Below, in pieces: positions 1 through 7,790 of a stretch of DNA of 8,139 nucleotides. Position 1 is the first letter of the stretch; each line of letters starts with the position of its first letter. The DNA lies in the NCBI GenBank assembly GCA_900770015.1, contig CAAGIU010000281.1, positions 1 to 8,139 on the forward strand, written 5' to 3'. The position numbers and the translations under genes are program-made. The stretch is from an uncultured Oscillospiraceae bacterium (lineage in GTDB: Bacteria; Bacillota_A; Clostridia; Oscillospirales; Oscillospiraceae). The notes beneath the pieces were generated by a model that saw only the letters and a list, made by a program, of their open reading frames with translations, had not been told where the DNA came from and made no database searches.

Positions 1-2481
1 ATTTGCCGGGATAGATATCCTAGACAGATAACCTTCTTCTGTCTTTTCCCAACCGCATTCTACTGTGCCATAAATGCTGTAATAAACAGCCTTGGCATGT
101 GTGAGACTTCCACCAGGTTTCGGTGCGAGCACGAAGTGGTTTTCTCCGTCAATTCGAAGGCCGCACATAGTCTTAAAGAGCCATTCACAGACGGCACCTT
201 TGGAATAATGATTCAAGGATGCAATACCGCCCTGTGCCTGTGTTCCTTCCCAGGATTCCCAGATGGTGGTGGCACCATTCTTGGGCATGAACAGCCAACC
301 GGGCATTTCCTCATTTTCCAGCAGCCGGTATGCTGCATCCAGATCGTAGCTTGCCAGAACCTCCAGAATCAGCGGTGTGGACAGGAAGCCCGTACCAAGC
401 CGCCAGCCGTAGTTCTCCAGTGCCTGGACAAGGCGCTTTCTTGCGTATTCCTTCTGTTGCTCATTCAACAAATCAAAGGCCAACGGACGCACCAAACGGG
501 CCTGCCGGTCGGTGTCCAGGGAATAGTCAGAAAGTTCCGCCATGGCTTGATAGGCTTTCCGGCTGCCCTCACTATACTTGCGGAAAAGTGCTGCATCCTC
601 AGTATAACCTAATTCTTCCGCGATCTCTGCCATGCAGCCAAGCACATAGGATGTGTAGGCGGTGGATACCTCGGGATGGGGTGCCACCATATCTTTCCAG
701 TCATTGGGGTACACATCCTTTGGCTCTGCCCATTCGCCGTAGGATTGGCCCGCGTTGACCGCGTATTTCTTGGCCTCTCCTTTGATTCCCAAAGGCTTCG
801 CCATAAGACCCAGCTTGCCGCAGCGGTTCATCATAAACCCGGCGTAGCGTTTCATGCGATCATAATAGTCAATCAGAATCTGCTTATCCCCATACAGCTT
901 CCAGAAGCGGTAAGGAATCAGAATACCTGCATCAGACCAACCTACGCTTCCGTTAAGCGTCCACATGTAAAAGTCCACACCGCCGCAGGGAGCGATTTGG
1001 GGTAGTCTTCCATCCTTCTTCTGCCAGTCGTAGACATCCTTCAGATACTTCTTCGAGAATGCCGCGTAGTCAAACAGATAATTGGCGGTTTCAAAGAAGA
1101 TCTGGGCGTCGCCTGTCCAGCCGTGGCGTTCCCGGGTGGGACAGTCGGTGGGAATATCCAGAGAATTCCCCTTGGTAGACCAGATGGTTGCATCCACAAA
1201 GCGATTCAGAAGAGCGTTGGAGCTTTCAAAGAAGCCGGTCTGCGCAATGTCGGAATAGACTGCGATTGCGGTTACATCCTCCGGCTGCAGTTCGATATCC
1301 GTATCCACCTCGGCATATTGGAAACCAAACACCGCAAAGGTCGTTTTGTAATCGTTCCACCCCTCGCGGCAGGTATAGATGATCTGCTGTAAGGGGCTTG
1401 CTTTTTCTTTGCTGACGCATTGGATGTTCTTCAGTGTCAGATTCCCTTCCTCATCCAGCAGCTCTCCAACGCGGAAAGTAAGTTTCTGACTTGCTTTTGC
1501 CTGAATGCGAAACGAAATATAGCCCGCGATATTCTGTCCAAAGTCCAGCAGCCATTTTCCATTGGGAGATTTAGAAACAGTCGGTGTAAACTGTTCATGT
1601 TCAGCCACAGGAACATTGTTGGAAGCAGTGGGGATGACAGTATGGGATGTCACCTTTGCTTTTCCGCTGTAGCTCGGTTCCCGGTTGGCATTGACCACTT
1701 CGCCGTCCTTATTGTCCGCAAAGCGGATGGGACCGTCATTGCTCCAATCCCAGCTTTCGTCTGTGACAATCAGATCCCGTTTGCCATCTGCGTATGAAAT
1801 CTCCAGTTGAGCCAGCAGCTTCGTTTCTGTACCGTACTGATTTCGGATCCCCCATGCGCCGCAGCCACCCCGATACCAGCCGTCTGCTAACTGGACGGTC
1901 ATGGTATGATTGCCAACCGACAGAAGTTCTGTTACATCATAGGTCTGATACTGAACACGCTTGCGGTAGTCCGTATGGCCGGGCGCAAGGCAGTAATTGC
2001 CAATCTTCTCGCCGTCCAGTCTTGCTTCATACAGACCGCAGGCAGTGATGTACAGACGGGCAGACTTGACCTCTCTCGTAATAGAAATATGCTTGCGGAA
2101 GCAATCTACGGGATACCTCTCACTTTTCTTGACCTTATAGTTTCCGGTGATCCATTTTGCTTCCCAGTCGGTGTTTTCCAGCAGACCCATTTCAAAGGAA
2201 CCTGTGGAAATTTCACCTCCCTCGCCGTTTTCGTCCCAGAGCTTTACGCTCCAATAGACTTTTTCCCGGCTGTGCAGGGGCTGCCCTTCATAGAGAATGT
2301 GGGTCATCCGGGAAGATGTAACCTTCCCGGTATTCCATATTATTATGTCGCCGCTTTTTGCAATGATCTGATAAGCGGTTTGTTTCTTTCCGCCCTCTGC
2401 ATTCCAGTATAACCGTGGGACAACAATGTCAATACCTATGGGATTTACCAAGTATTCTGTTCTAAGGCGCACCGCTTTCAT
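1..2481 (-). CDS. GH78 alpha-L-rhamnosidase, C-terminus cut by window edge
   Basis: The gene is likely to hydrolyse terminal alpha-L-rhamnose from plant glycosides in the cytoplasm. It reads without interruption for 827 codons from ATG at 2481 to base 1, and no stop is seen; GH78 proteins often run about 850-950 residues, so probably only a short tail is lost. The N-terminal beta domain has an ITACGLYEARLDGEKIG stretch (about 137-154) followed by APGHTDYRKRVQYQTYDV. A second beta domain has the DFGQNIAGY motif (about 313-321). The (alpha/alpha)6 barrel carries DCPTRERHGWTGD (446-458), where E451 is the expected general acid, YGEWAEP (581-587), and GATTIWESWE (736-745), where E742 is the candidate general base. 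NHYSKGAV (757-764) opens the C-terminal domain. There is no signal peptide. The start is set by AGGAGG 7 bases upstream. It is the third operon gene, 21 bp after the symporter. Family assignment is firm; the exact aglycone or linkage is unknown. Confidence 0.95.
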   Translation of the reverse strand, partial: MKAVRLRTEYLVNPIGIDIVVPRLYWNAEGGKKQTAYQIIAKSGDIIIWNTGKVTSSRMTHILYEGQPLHSREKVYWSVKLWDENGEGGEISTGSFEMGLLENTDWEAKWITGNYKVKKSERYPVDCFRKHISITREVKSARLYITACGLYEARLDGEKIGNYCLAPGHTDYRKRVQYQTYDVTELLSVGNHTMTVQLADGWYRGGCGAWGIRNQYGTETKLLAQLEISYADGKRDLIVTDESWDWSNDGPIRFADNKDGEVVNANREPSYSGKAKVTSHTVIPTASNNVPVAEHEQFTPTVSKSPNGKWLLDFGQNIAGYISFRIQAKASQKLTFRVGELLDEEGNLTLKNIQCVSKEKASPLQQIIYTCREGWNDYKTTFAVFGFQYAEVDTDIELQPEDVTAIAVYSDIAQTGFFESSNALLNRFVDATIWSTKGNSLDIPTDCPTRERHGWTGDAQIFFETANYLFDYAAFSKKYLKDVYDWQKKDGRLPQIAPCGGVDFYMWTLNGSVGWSDAGILIPYRFWKLYGDKQILIDYYDRMKRYAGFMMNRCGKLGLMAKPLGIKGEAKKYAVNAGQSYGEWAEPKDVYPNDWKDMVAPHPEVSTAYTSYVLGCMAEIAEELGYTEDAALFRKYSEGSRKAYQAMAELSDYSLDTDRQARLVRPLAFDLLNEQQKEYARKRLVQALENYGWRLGTGFLSTPLILEVLASYDLDAAYRLLENEEMPGWLFMPKNGATTIWESWEGTQAQGGIASLNHYSKGAVCEWLFKTMCGLRIDGENHFVLAPKPGGSLTHAKAVYYSIYGTVECGWEKTEEGYLSRISIPAN

Positions 2482-2488
2482 TTGGATT

Positions 2489-2494
2489 CCTCCT
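2489..2494 (-). promoter_or_regulatory. Ribosome binding site of the GH78 gene
   Basis: A perfect AGGAGG on the minus strand lies 7 bases before the ATG at 2481, inside the 21-bp gap after the symporter stop. It fixes the rhamnosidase start and suggests it is translated independently rather than by coupling. Confidence 0.85.
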
Positions 2495-2502
2495 AATTTG
2501 GG

Positions 2503-3942
2503 CTATTTACTTTCTTTCCGAGCCTTGATTTCAGCCTGTTCCCTGTCGATATTCTTTTCCACGGACAGGAACAGCAGCAGCACCGCCAGCACCACGCCGG
2601 TGATGGTTTCCAGTCCTACGAAGCCGAAGGTGATCACATTCTTGACCGTCTCGGACTGGACTGCAATCAGATTTCCCGCCTCGTCCAGATAGGGCTGTAC
2701 ATAGCCACTGCCGGAGAGCAGGCCGTTGAAAATACCGGTACAGATACCGATGATGGCAACGGCGATGATGTTATAAATAGACATGGCTAGTCCGTCGCAA
2801 CGGAAGCCGGACTTCCACTCCACATGATCCAGTACATCAGCAAACAGCGCCATGAACACATAAGCACAGGGCAGACCGCCCACATTCTTGATGAACTGAC
2901 CGACCAGCACCATAATCATGTTGGTGGGGAACAACCAACAGATGGCGCTGCCGATGGCGTAGATGATAAAGCCAACCAGCGTGACATTCCGCTTGCCGAA
3001 TTTCTTTGCCAGCGGCCACACGGCGAAAATACCGATGCCCATGGGAATGCCGCCCAGTGCGGAAACAAGGGTCTGGGTGATGCCATCGTTATAAGTACCC
3101 AGCACATAGTTGCAGAAATAGACCAGGCTCAGATTCTTGATGGAGGTGCCCATGGTGTAAATCAGGAAGTACAGATAAATAATAACCATGTATTTATCTG
3201 TGAAGATTGCCTTGAGCTGCTTTCCGAAGGAGACCGCATCCTCCGCTTCCTCTGCGTTTTCCAGGGTGACGCGCTCCTTGGTGAAGAAATACTCCATCAG
3301 GGTCAGCGGCAGCGCCAGGATGGCAAGAATGCTCATGGTCAGGATCCACTTACCCTTGTCAATTCCCAGCATGGGCATGATGACCATGGGGAAAATCAGC
3401 GCCACAATGATGCCGCTCATCATGATGGCGGCAATCTGGTTGAATACCGACAGGCCACCGCGCTGGGTGGTATTGCGGGTGGACAGAGGAACCATCAGAT
3501 TATGGCTCATATTAAAAATGGTGTAGGCAAAGGAGTAGAACAGATTGTAGGACACCATGACCCAGATTGCCTGCACATTCTGACTGGCATTGGGAACGGT
3601 AAAAAGCAGGATGGCTGTGATGGTGACCAAGGGTGCAGACAGTAGCAGCCACGGACGGGCCTTGCCCTCGGAAGTGCGGGTGCGGTCAATGATGTAGCCC
3701 ATTATCACATTGGTGATGGCATCCACGACCTTGGAAATGATGGGGAACACCACCAAAAACGCACCGCCCCACAGAGATGCAAGACCCAAAACATCGGTAT
3801 AGTATACGTTCAGATAGGATGCCAGAACGGCATTCAGCAGCACCGCACCGGCAGGGCCAACCAGATAACCCAGCCATTTTTCGGCTTTCGTTACCTCTTC
3901 CGAATGGATTCGGCTTGCGGGAAGTCTCAGCTCTTTTTTCAT
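2503..3942 (-). CDS. GPH-family (MelB/XylP-like) sugar:cation symporter
   Basis: This 479-residue membrane protein belongs to the glycoside-pentoside-hexuronide:cation symporter branch of the major facilitator superfamily. Its length fits the family, and it has about twelve hydrophobic segments. Family marks are [19 protein letters not shown] (72-90) followed by GKARPWLL (93-100) at the loop after helix 2, and the late motif [18 protein letters not shown] (367-384). An acidic, charged loop (about 222-250) separates the two halves. It probably couples sugar uptake to H+ or Na+. Lying between GH3 and GH78 genes, 18 bp after one and 21 bp before the other, it most likely imports the substrate of those enzymes, such as a rhamnosyl-glucoside. 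That substrate is an inference from context. The start is supported by GGGAG 8 bases upstream. There is no extracellular binding-protein gene, so import does not depend on an ABC system here. Confidence 0.93.
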   Translation of the reverse strand: MKKELRLPASRIHSEEVTKAEKWLGYLVGPAGAVLLNAVLASYLNVYYTDVLGLASLWGGAFLVVFPIISKVVDAITNVIMGYIIDRTRTSEGKARPWLLLSAPLVTITAILLFTVPNASQNVQAIWVMVSYNLFYSFAYTIFNMSHNLMVPLSTRNTTQRGGLSVFNQIAAIMMSGIIVALIFPMVIMPMLGIDKGKWILTMSILAILALPLTLMEYFFTKERVTLENAEEAEDAVSFGKQLKAIFTDKYMVIIYLYFLIYTMGTSIKNLSLVYFCNYVLGTYNDGITQTLVSALGGIPMGIGIFAVWPLAKKFGKRNVTLVGFIIYAIGSAICWLFPTNMIMVLVGQFIKNVGGLPCAYVFMALFADVLDHVEWKSGFRCDGLAMSIYNIIAVAIIGICTGIFNGLLSGSGYVQPYLDEAGNLIAVQSETVKNVITFGFVGLETITGVVLAVLLLFLSVEKNIDREQAEIKARKESK

Positions 3943-3950
3943 AATCGTGT

Positions 3951-3955
3951 CTCCC
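3951..3955 (-). promoter_or_regulatory. Ribosome binding site of the symporter gene
   Basis: GGGAG on the minus strand stands 8 bases before the ATG at 3942, within the 18-bp gap after the GH3 stop codon (3961-3963). It is weaker than the AGGAGG sites of the two enzyme genes. Confidence 0.65.
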
Positions 3956-3960
3956 TCTCT

Positions 3961-6303
3961 CTATTTTTTGAGCATTGCACGAATGCCTTTGAAGAAATGA
4001 CCGTTTGCAAGGTGAACCATGCCCTGTGCCAGAGAATCGTTCATGGCACCGCCGCTGCTGATTACCACACTGCGCATGGGGCAGTCTGTTGCACAGGTGA
4101 TCATCATTTTATAGGCAGGGTCGTTCATGTCCTTTTTGCCGCCAAAACCCTTGGCCACAATTCCCTCGGTGATCTTATACTGAATCTTCATTACAAGAGA
4201 ATGTTCCTTCATTTCCATGCAGGTAGAATCCATGTCATACTGTCCCTTTTTCGGCTCGACGGTGATGGGAACCGGGTGCCCCATCAGGTTTTCCCATGCT
4301 TCCCGGCTGGGGGAACTGGACAGAGTTTCGTACCAGCTGCCCGTCTGCCATGCGGGGGCAGGGACGGCAGCTCCTGCGATTTGGATGGACTGTTCCATGC
4401 GAATATCCCGGCTGGAGGAACCGATCTGCACAATATAGGTGCCTCCGGGAACTACCCAACCGTCCTTCCAGATCGCGAAGCTGCGGTCATCCAGTGTAAA
4501 TTTCACAGTCTTGCTTTCACCGGGTTCCAGTTCAACTCTTTCAAAGCCCTTGAGTTCTTTTACAGGACGGAAGATGCCGCCCTTGGCCGGTGCAATGTAA
4601 AGCTGCACCACTTCAGCACCGCTGACCGCACCGGTATTTTTCACCTGAACAGCTACTTTACGGTCACGAACGATCAAATCACTGTATTCGAAGGTTGTAT
4701 AAGACAGGCCGTGACCAAATGGATAGCGGACTGCCTTGCCTGCTTTGTCATAATAGCGATAGCCAACATAGATGCCTTCCCGATATTCGGTGTTTTTCTT
4801 TCCGAAAGTGTCCTTGGAAATCACATCGTCATAGTTCACGGGCCAGCTTTCCGTCAGCTTACCGGAAGGGCTTGCCTTGCCGGTGAGCAGATTGGCCGCA
4901 GCTTCGCCGCCGGCCTGCCCGGGAAGGCCCATATACAGAATGGCCTTTACCTGATCTGCCCAGGGAAGCTCCATGGCGCTGCCGCCCAGCAGCACCACAA
5001 CCGTATTGGGATTGGCGGCTGCCACGGCATTCACCAGCGCATTATAGCCCTCCGGCAGACGCATATGCTCCCGGTCAAAGGCTTCGGATTCGTAGCTGTC
5101 CGGCAAACCCACCACACAAACCGGGATTTTATGCTGCTTTGCGGCGGCTGCGGCTTTTTGCAGCTCCGCCTCTGTGACCATTCCGCGGGCATCGCCGCAG
5201 GAAACATAGGCTGCATTGGGCATGGCCTTCGTGATGCTGACCACCTTTGTGGGGTTGATGTGGCTGCTGCCGCTGCCCTGATAGCGGAGGTTTTCTGCCA
5301 TGGAACCAATCAGTACCATGTCAGATTCCCGCAGCGGCAGTATATGATCCTCGTTTTTCAAAAGGACGGCACCTTGCTCCGCTACCGTTCTTGCCAGTTC
5401 ATGGTGAGCATCCCAATCGATTTCCGGCTTTACAATGTGCTGACACTTTTCTACCAGACACAGAACCCGCTCCACGGAGGCATCCACATCCGCTTCTGAC
5501 AGCCTGCCGGAGCGAACCGCTTCCAACGCAGCCTTTTCCATGAATTTGGAGCCGCCGGGCATATTCAGGTCACAGCCTGCCCGGAAGCCTGCAATCCGGT
5601 CATTGAGTGCGCCCCAATCGGTGACGACCATGCCGTCAAAACCCCACTCGCTACGGAGGATATCGGTGAGCAGCTCCTTACTGTCGCTGGCATGGGTGCC
5701 GTTGATCTTGTTATAGGAGCACATCACAGTGCCGGGTTTTCCTTCCTTCACCGCAATCTCAAAGGGTGTCAGATAAATCTCCCGGAGTGTGCGCTCATCC
5801 AACTGGCTGTCTCCGTTCTGACGTTTATACTCCTGGCTGTTTACGGCAAAATGCTTCAGGCTGGAGGCAACACCGGTGCTTTGCTGTCCCCGGATAAAAG
5901 CGCCTGCCATTTTACCTGCAATATAAGGATCTTCGGAAATATACTCGAAATTTCTGCCGCCAAGGGGATTGCGCTTGATGTTGCAGCCGGGGCCAAGCAC
6001 CACCGGCACATTGGCGGCTGCACCCTCTCTGCCGATCGCCATTCCTTCCCGTGCATACAGTTCCGGGCTCCATGTTGCACCGGCCGTTACGGCTGTGGGA
6101 AAACAGGTTGCCGGGATGGACTCGTTCACGCCGATCATATCTGCCTCTGCTGTCTGGCAGCGCAGTCCATGGGGACCGTCGGACATCATAATGGCAGGAA
6201 TTCCATACTGCGGCATTGCCTTGGTGTGCCAGAAATCCCCGCCGGTACACAGAGAAATCTTATCCTCCAAGGTCATAGTTGATATAATGTGCTGAATATT
6301 CAT
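3961..6303 (-). CDS. GH3 beta-glucosidase-type glycoside hydrolase with a C-terminal extension
   Basis: A 780-residue retaining GH3 hydrolase, probably a cytoplasmic beta-glucosidase; beta-xylosidase or a related activity cannot be excluded. The TIM-barrel domain (about 1-290) holds SDGPHGLR (41-48), GGRNFEYISEDP (115-126, R117), the KH pair (150-151) and GFDGMVVTDW (221-230), with D229 as nucleophile. The alpha/beta sandwich (about 305-530) holds ESEAFDRE (405-412), where E407 is the best acid/base candidate, and GGEAAANLLTGKASPSGKL (465-483). A fibronectin-III-like domain follows (about 550-635, VKNTGAVSGAEVVQLY). The last 130 or so residues are an extra tail with three cysteines (695, 737, 741). 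There is no signal peptide. I chose ATG 6303 over an upstream in-frame ATG at 6372 because AAGGAGG lies 9 bases before it and the 23 extra residues are lysine/arginine-rich and overlap the promoter region. It is the first operon gene. Confidence 0.95.
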   Translation of the reverse strand: MNIQHIISTMTLEDKISLCTGGDFWHTKAMPQYGIPAIMMSDGPHGLRCQTAEADMIGVNESIPATCFPTAVTAGATWSPELYAREGMAIGREGAAANVPVVLGPGCNIKRNPLGGRNFEYISEDPYIAGKMAGAFIRGQQSTGVASSLKHFAVNSQEYKRQNGDSQLDERTLREIYLTPFEIAVKEGKPGTVMCSYNKINGTHASDSKELLTDILRSEWGFDGMVVTDWGALNDRIAGFRAGCDLNMPGGSKFMEKAALEAVRSGRLSEADVDASVERVLCLVEKCQHIVKPEIDWDAHHELARTVAEQGAVLLKNEDHILPLRESDMVLIGSMAENLRYQGSGSSHINPTKVVSITKAMPNAAYVSCGDARGMVTEAELQKAAAAAKQHKIPVCVVGLPDSYESEAFDREHMRLPEGYNALVNAVAAANPNTVVVLLGGSAMELPWADQVKAILYMGLPGQAGGEAAANLLTGKASPSGKLTESWPVNYDDVISKDTFGKKNTEYREGIYVGYRYYDKAGKAVRYPFGHGLSYTTFEYSDLIVRDRKVAVQVKNTGAVSGAEVVQLYIAPAKGGIFRPVKELKGFERVELEPGESKTVKFTLDDRSFAIWKDGWVVPGGTYIVQIGSSSRDIRMEQSIQIAGAAVPAPAWQTGSWYETLSSSPSREAWENLMGHPVPITVEPKKGQYDMDSTCMEMKEHSLVMKIQYKITEGIVAKGFGGKKDMNDPAYKMMITCATDCPMRSVVISSGGAMNDSLAQGMVHLANGHFFKGIRAMLKK

Positions 6304-6312
6304 CTGTGAGCG

Positions 6313-6319
6313 CCTCCTT
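6313..6319 (-). promoter_or_regulatory. Ribosome binding site of the GH3 gene
   Basis: AAGGAGG on the minus strand ends 9 bases before the ATG at 6303. It decides the start: no comparable site precedes the in-frame ATG at 6372. Confidence 0.85.
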
Positions 6320-6339
6320 CTTTGGGAATTATCACCACA

Positions 6340-6368
6340 ATCATAGCACATTCGCCTCTTTCTGTCTT
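6340..6368 (-). promoter_or_regulatory. Putative promoter of the GH3-symporter-GH78 operon
   Basis: On the minus strand a TATGAT -10 box (6345-6340) is preceded by TGC, giving an extended -10. AAGACA (6368-6363) sits 17 bases upstream as a four-of-six -35 match. Transcription would begin near 6333, leaving a leader of about 30 bases before ATG 6303. The weak -35 fits a promoter that needs an activator. Its -35 shares bases 6367-6368 with the -35 of the divergent regulator promoter. This is inferred from consensus only. Confidence 0.55.
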
Positions 6369-6377
6369 GCACATCTG
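6344..6377. repeat. GCACAT direct repeat, candidate regulator half-sites
   Basis: TNGCACATNNG occurs twice on the plus strand, with GCACAT at 6346-6351 and 6369-6374, a 23-bp step. The first copy touches the extended -10 of the operon promoter. The second lies on the -35 of the regulator promoter. AraC-family proteins commonly bind direct half-sites about two helical turns apart, so these are candidate half-sites, but a hexamer pair could also arise by chance. Confidence 0.35.
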
Positions 6378-6395
6378 TAACGATTGCTGTATAAT
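6367..6395 (+). promoter_or_regulatory. Promoter of the AraC-family regulator gene
   Basis: TTGCAC (6367-6372) and a perfect TATAAT (6390-6395) are separated by exactly 17 bases, a near-consensus sigma-A promoter. The start of transcription would be near 6402, only about 16 bases before the ATG at 6418, so the ribosome binding site GAGG (6407-6410) falls at the very 5' end of the message. The position also rules out the in-frame ATG at 6322 as the start codon. Confidence 0.8.
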
Positions 6396-6401
6396 TGTTA
6401 C
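6377..6401. promoter_or_regulatory. Inverted repeat over the regulator's -10, putative operator
   Basis: The arms GTAACGATT (6377-6385) and AATTGTTAC (6393-6401) are inverted with one mismatch in nine and a 7-base spacer. The repeat covers the spacer and -10 box of the regulator promoter and stops one base before the expected transcription start. A dimeric repressor bound here would block that promoter, so autoregulation is a reasonable guess. A binding protein other than the neighbouring regulator is equally possible. Confidence 0.5.
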
Positions 6402-6417
6402 CGAACGAGGTGATCCT

Positions 6418-7617
6418 ATGGAAAATGCGGATTTGAACTATTTATGTACAATCATCGGAAACCTTTCCGGCGTTCCTGTGCGGCGGTATGAAGGAGAGCA
6501 GCTTGTATTCTTTCATTCCTTTGTGTCCCTGCCCAAGGACCCTGTGATGCTATATTGGGAGGAAATTCAAAAGCTCCGGGCACCGATTGGTTACTATGTC
6601 ACTGACGGATTCCGTTACTACGGTGTGATCAGCTATGAAAAAATGAAAATTGTAATCGGCCCCACCTGCCAGACCGGCAGCAGCGATCAGGAGCTTCGGG
6701 AGCTTGCGTTCCGGCTGGATGTGGCTCCGGAGAAAATGGAGGACTTCATCATCGGCATGAAGAGCATAATCCGGATGCCGCTGGAGAGCATTATGCAAAT
6801 TCTGTGTGCCATGAACTATGTTCTCACCGGTCAGAAGCTCTCCTTGCAGGACATAGTGGTGTTCGATCGTCAGCAAGAGCTTCTCAACAAAGAATCCGTC
6901 GCCGGCAAGGTGGCACAGCAATATGTTGAGGATGCCATTCCCGTGCAGGATGTTCACAATACCTTTGAATTGGAACGCACCATCATGACCATGGTGCGTA
7001 AGGGGGATACTTCCGCCTTACAGGGGTGGATCAAGTCCGCTCCCGCTGTTCGTGGCGGAATCCTTGCCCCGGAGCAGCTGCGGCAGATGAAAAACACCTT
7101 CATTGTCGCGGCTACACTTGCTTCCCGGGCAGCCATTCGCGGTGGTATGGATGTAGAGGATGCCTTCAGTCTGAGCGATGCCTATATTCAAAAATGCGAA
7201 CTGTTCAGTCGCCCGGATCAGATTTTGAATCTGCAATACCATATGGTTTTAGAGTACACCCAAAAGGTTGCCAGAATCCGCCAAGGAAGCCAACGTGGGA
7301 AACTGGCTGCGGATGTGTTCAACTACATTCAGCATCACCTGTCGGAAGCTATCACCGCTGAGAATATTGCAAAGGAGCTGTATGTCAGCCGCCCTTATCT
7401 ATCCCGAAAGTTCATCGAAGAAACCGGAGAGAGTCTGACGGATTTCATCCTCAAAGAAAAAACGGAGGAAGCCAAACGCCTCCTCCGCTATTCAGATAAA
7501 TCTTTGACCGCCATCGGCAACTACTTGGGATTCTCATCACAGAGTCATTTTTCAAGAGTATTCAAGAAGTATACCTCCTGCACACCGGGTGAATACCGGG
7601 CAAAATATATGATATAG
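6418..7617 (+). CDS. AraC-family transcriptional regulator
   Basis: A 399-residue regulator whose last 105 residues (295-399) form the AraC/XylS double helix-turn-helix domain. The first motif is ENIAKELYVSRPYLSRKF (about 315-332). The second is LTAIGNYLGFSSQSHFSRVF (about 363-382), closing with CTPGEYR (388-394). The 290-residue N-terminal part is mostly helical by eye and has no AraC-type arabinose cupin that I can see; RQMKNTFIVAATLASRAAI (about 221-239) and the YIQKCE stretch recall regulators common in Bacillota, whose effectors are mostly unknown. The start at 6418 is supported by GAGG 7 bases upstream and by the promoter at 6367-6395. It is divergent from the glycosidase operon across a 114-bp gap, so it probably activates that operon in response to the imported glycoside or a product, and may control itself. 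Target and ligand are inferred from position. Confidence 0.93.
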   Translation: MENADLNYLCTIIGNLSGVPVRRYEGEQLVFFHSFVSLPKDPVMLYWEEIQKLRAPIGYYVTDGFRYYGVISYEKMKIVIGPTCQTGSSDQELRELAFRLDVAPEKMEDFIIGMKSIIRMPLESIMQILCAMNYVLTGQKLSLQDIVVFDRQQELLNKESVAGKVAQQYVEDAIPVQDVHNTFELERTIMTMVRKGDTSALQGWIKSAPAVRGGILAPEQLRQMKNTFIVAATLASRAAIRGGMDVEDAFSLSDAYIQKCELFSRPDQILNLQYHMVLEYTQKVARIRQGSQRGKLAADVFNYIQHHLSEAITAENIAKELYVSRPYLSRKFIEETGESLTDFILKEKTEEAKRLLRYSDKSLTAIGNYLGFSSQSHFSRVFKKYTSCTPGEYRAKYMI

Positions 7618-7622
7618 CTGGA

Positions 7623-7668
7623 AACCGGTTCAGTCAGTGCGTCCGTGTAACTGGCCCGGTTGCTTTTT
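7623..7668 (+). terminator. Rho-independent terminator after the regulator gene
   Basis: Arms at 7623-7634 and 7650-7661 pair over 12 positions with one mismatch and one G-T pair, including AACCGG against CCGGTT at the base. The loop is 15 bases and the stem is followed by GC and five T. It starts 6 bases after the regulator stop codon. Confidence 0.8.
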
Positions 7669-7743
7669 ACTGCCACGATTTTGAATGTGTATCATTTCAC
7701 TGCCAGTCACCTTGCCGTCCTAACAAAGGTCATGAAATAAATT
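7669..7743. other. Intergenic stretch between two terminators, no gene seen
   Basis: I see no convincing coding region, promoter or RNA gene in this stretch. It contains TGTATCATT (7688-7696), which recurs at 7881-7889 and so brackets the second terminator and the repeat array. It ends with a tiny ATG-AAA-TAA that looks meaningless. It could be decayed sequence left by an insertion or deletion. Confidence 0.4.
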
Positions 7744-7782
7744 GGCCCCAAGGAGCATCATTGTTCCTTGGGGTGCCTTTTT
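7744..7782 (+). terminator. Second strong rho-independent terminator, no visible gene of its own
   Basis: CCCCAAGGA (7746-7754) pairs perfectly with TCCTTGGGG (7765-7773) around a 10-base loop. GG (7744-7745) can also pair with CC (7776-7777) around a two-base bulge, and five T follow (7778-7782). On the minus strand the exit side is only moderately T-rich, so it may also weakly end the gene coming from the right edge. It is either a backup for the regulator's terminator or the end of a lost gene. Confidence 0.8.
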
Positions 7783-7790
7783 GCCTATTC

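Noticed and set aside
2824..3645. Plus-strand open frame of 273 codons antisense to the symporter gene
   Set aside because: Its composition (very rich in H, Q, D and G) is what results from reading transmembrane codons on the opposite strand. There is no start signal or recognisable domain.
3904..5499. Plus-strand open frame of 531 codons antisense to the GH3 gene
   Set aside because: It is an antisense shadow. The minus strand encodes a complete GH3 enzyme with all motifs, while this frame gives histidine- and cysteine-rich sequence resembling no family and has no ribosome binding site.
6302..6344. A 14-codon minus-strand leader peptide whose TGA stop overlaps the GH3 ATG
   Set aside because: Its ATG lies in the candidate -10 box and would not be transcribed from that promoter. 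The SD-like AGAGG is 10 bases away and the GH3 gene has its own strong site.
6304..6372. In-frame 23-residue N-terminal extension of the GH3 protein from ATG 6372
   Set aside because: No ribosome binding site precedes it, the residues are basic and unlike GH3 N-termini, and it would overlap both promoters. ATG 6303 has an ideal AAGGAGG.
6376..6389. Catabolite-response (cre) site near the regulator's promoter
   Set aside because: TGTAACG lacks one base of the required TGNAANCG core, so the match fails.
6396..6405. Copy of the array heptamer in the regulator's operator
   Set aside because: The minus strand reads CGGTAACAAT, which differs from CGGTTACAAG in the heptamer itself. There is only one such copy and no 20-bp periodicity.
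6322..6417. In-frame 32-residue extension of the AraC-family protein from ATG 6322
   Set aside because: The near-consensus promoter at 6367-6395 lies inside this stretch, so the ATG would not be on the transcript. GAGG precedes ATG 6418.
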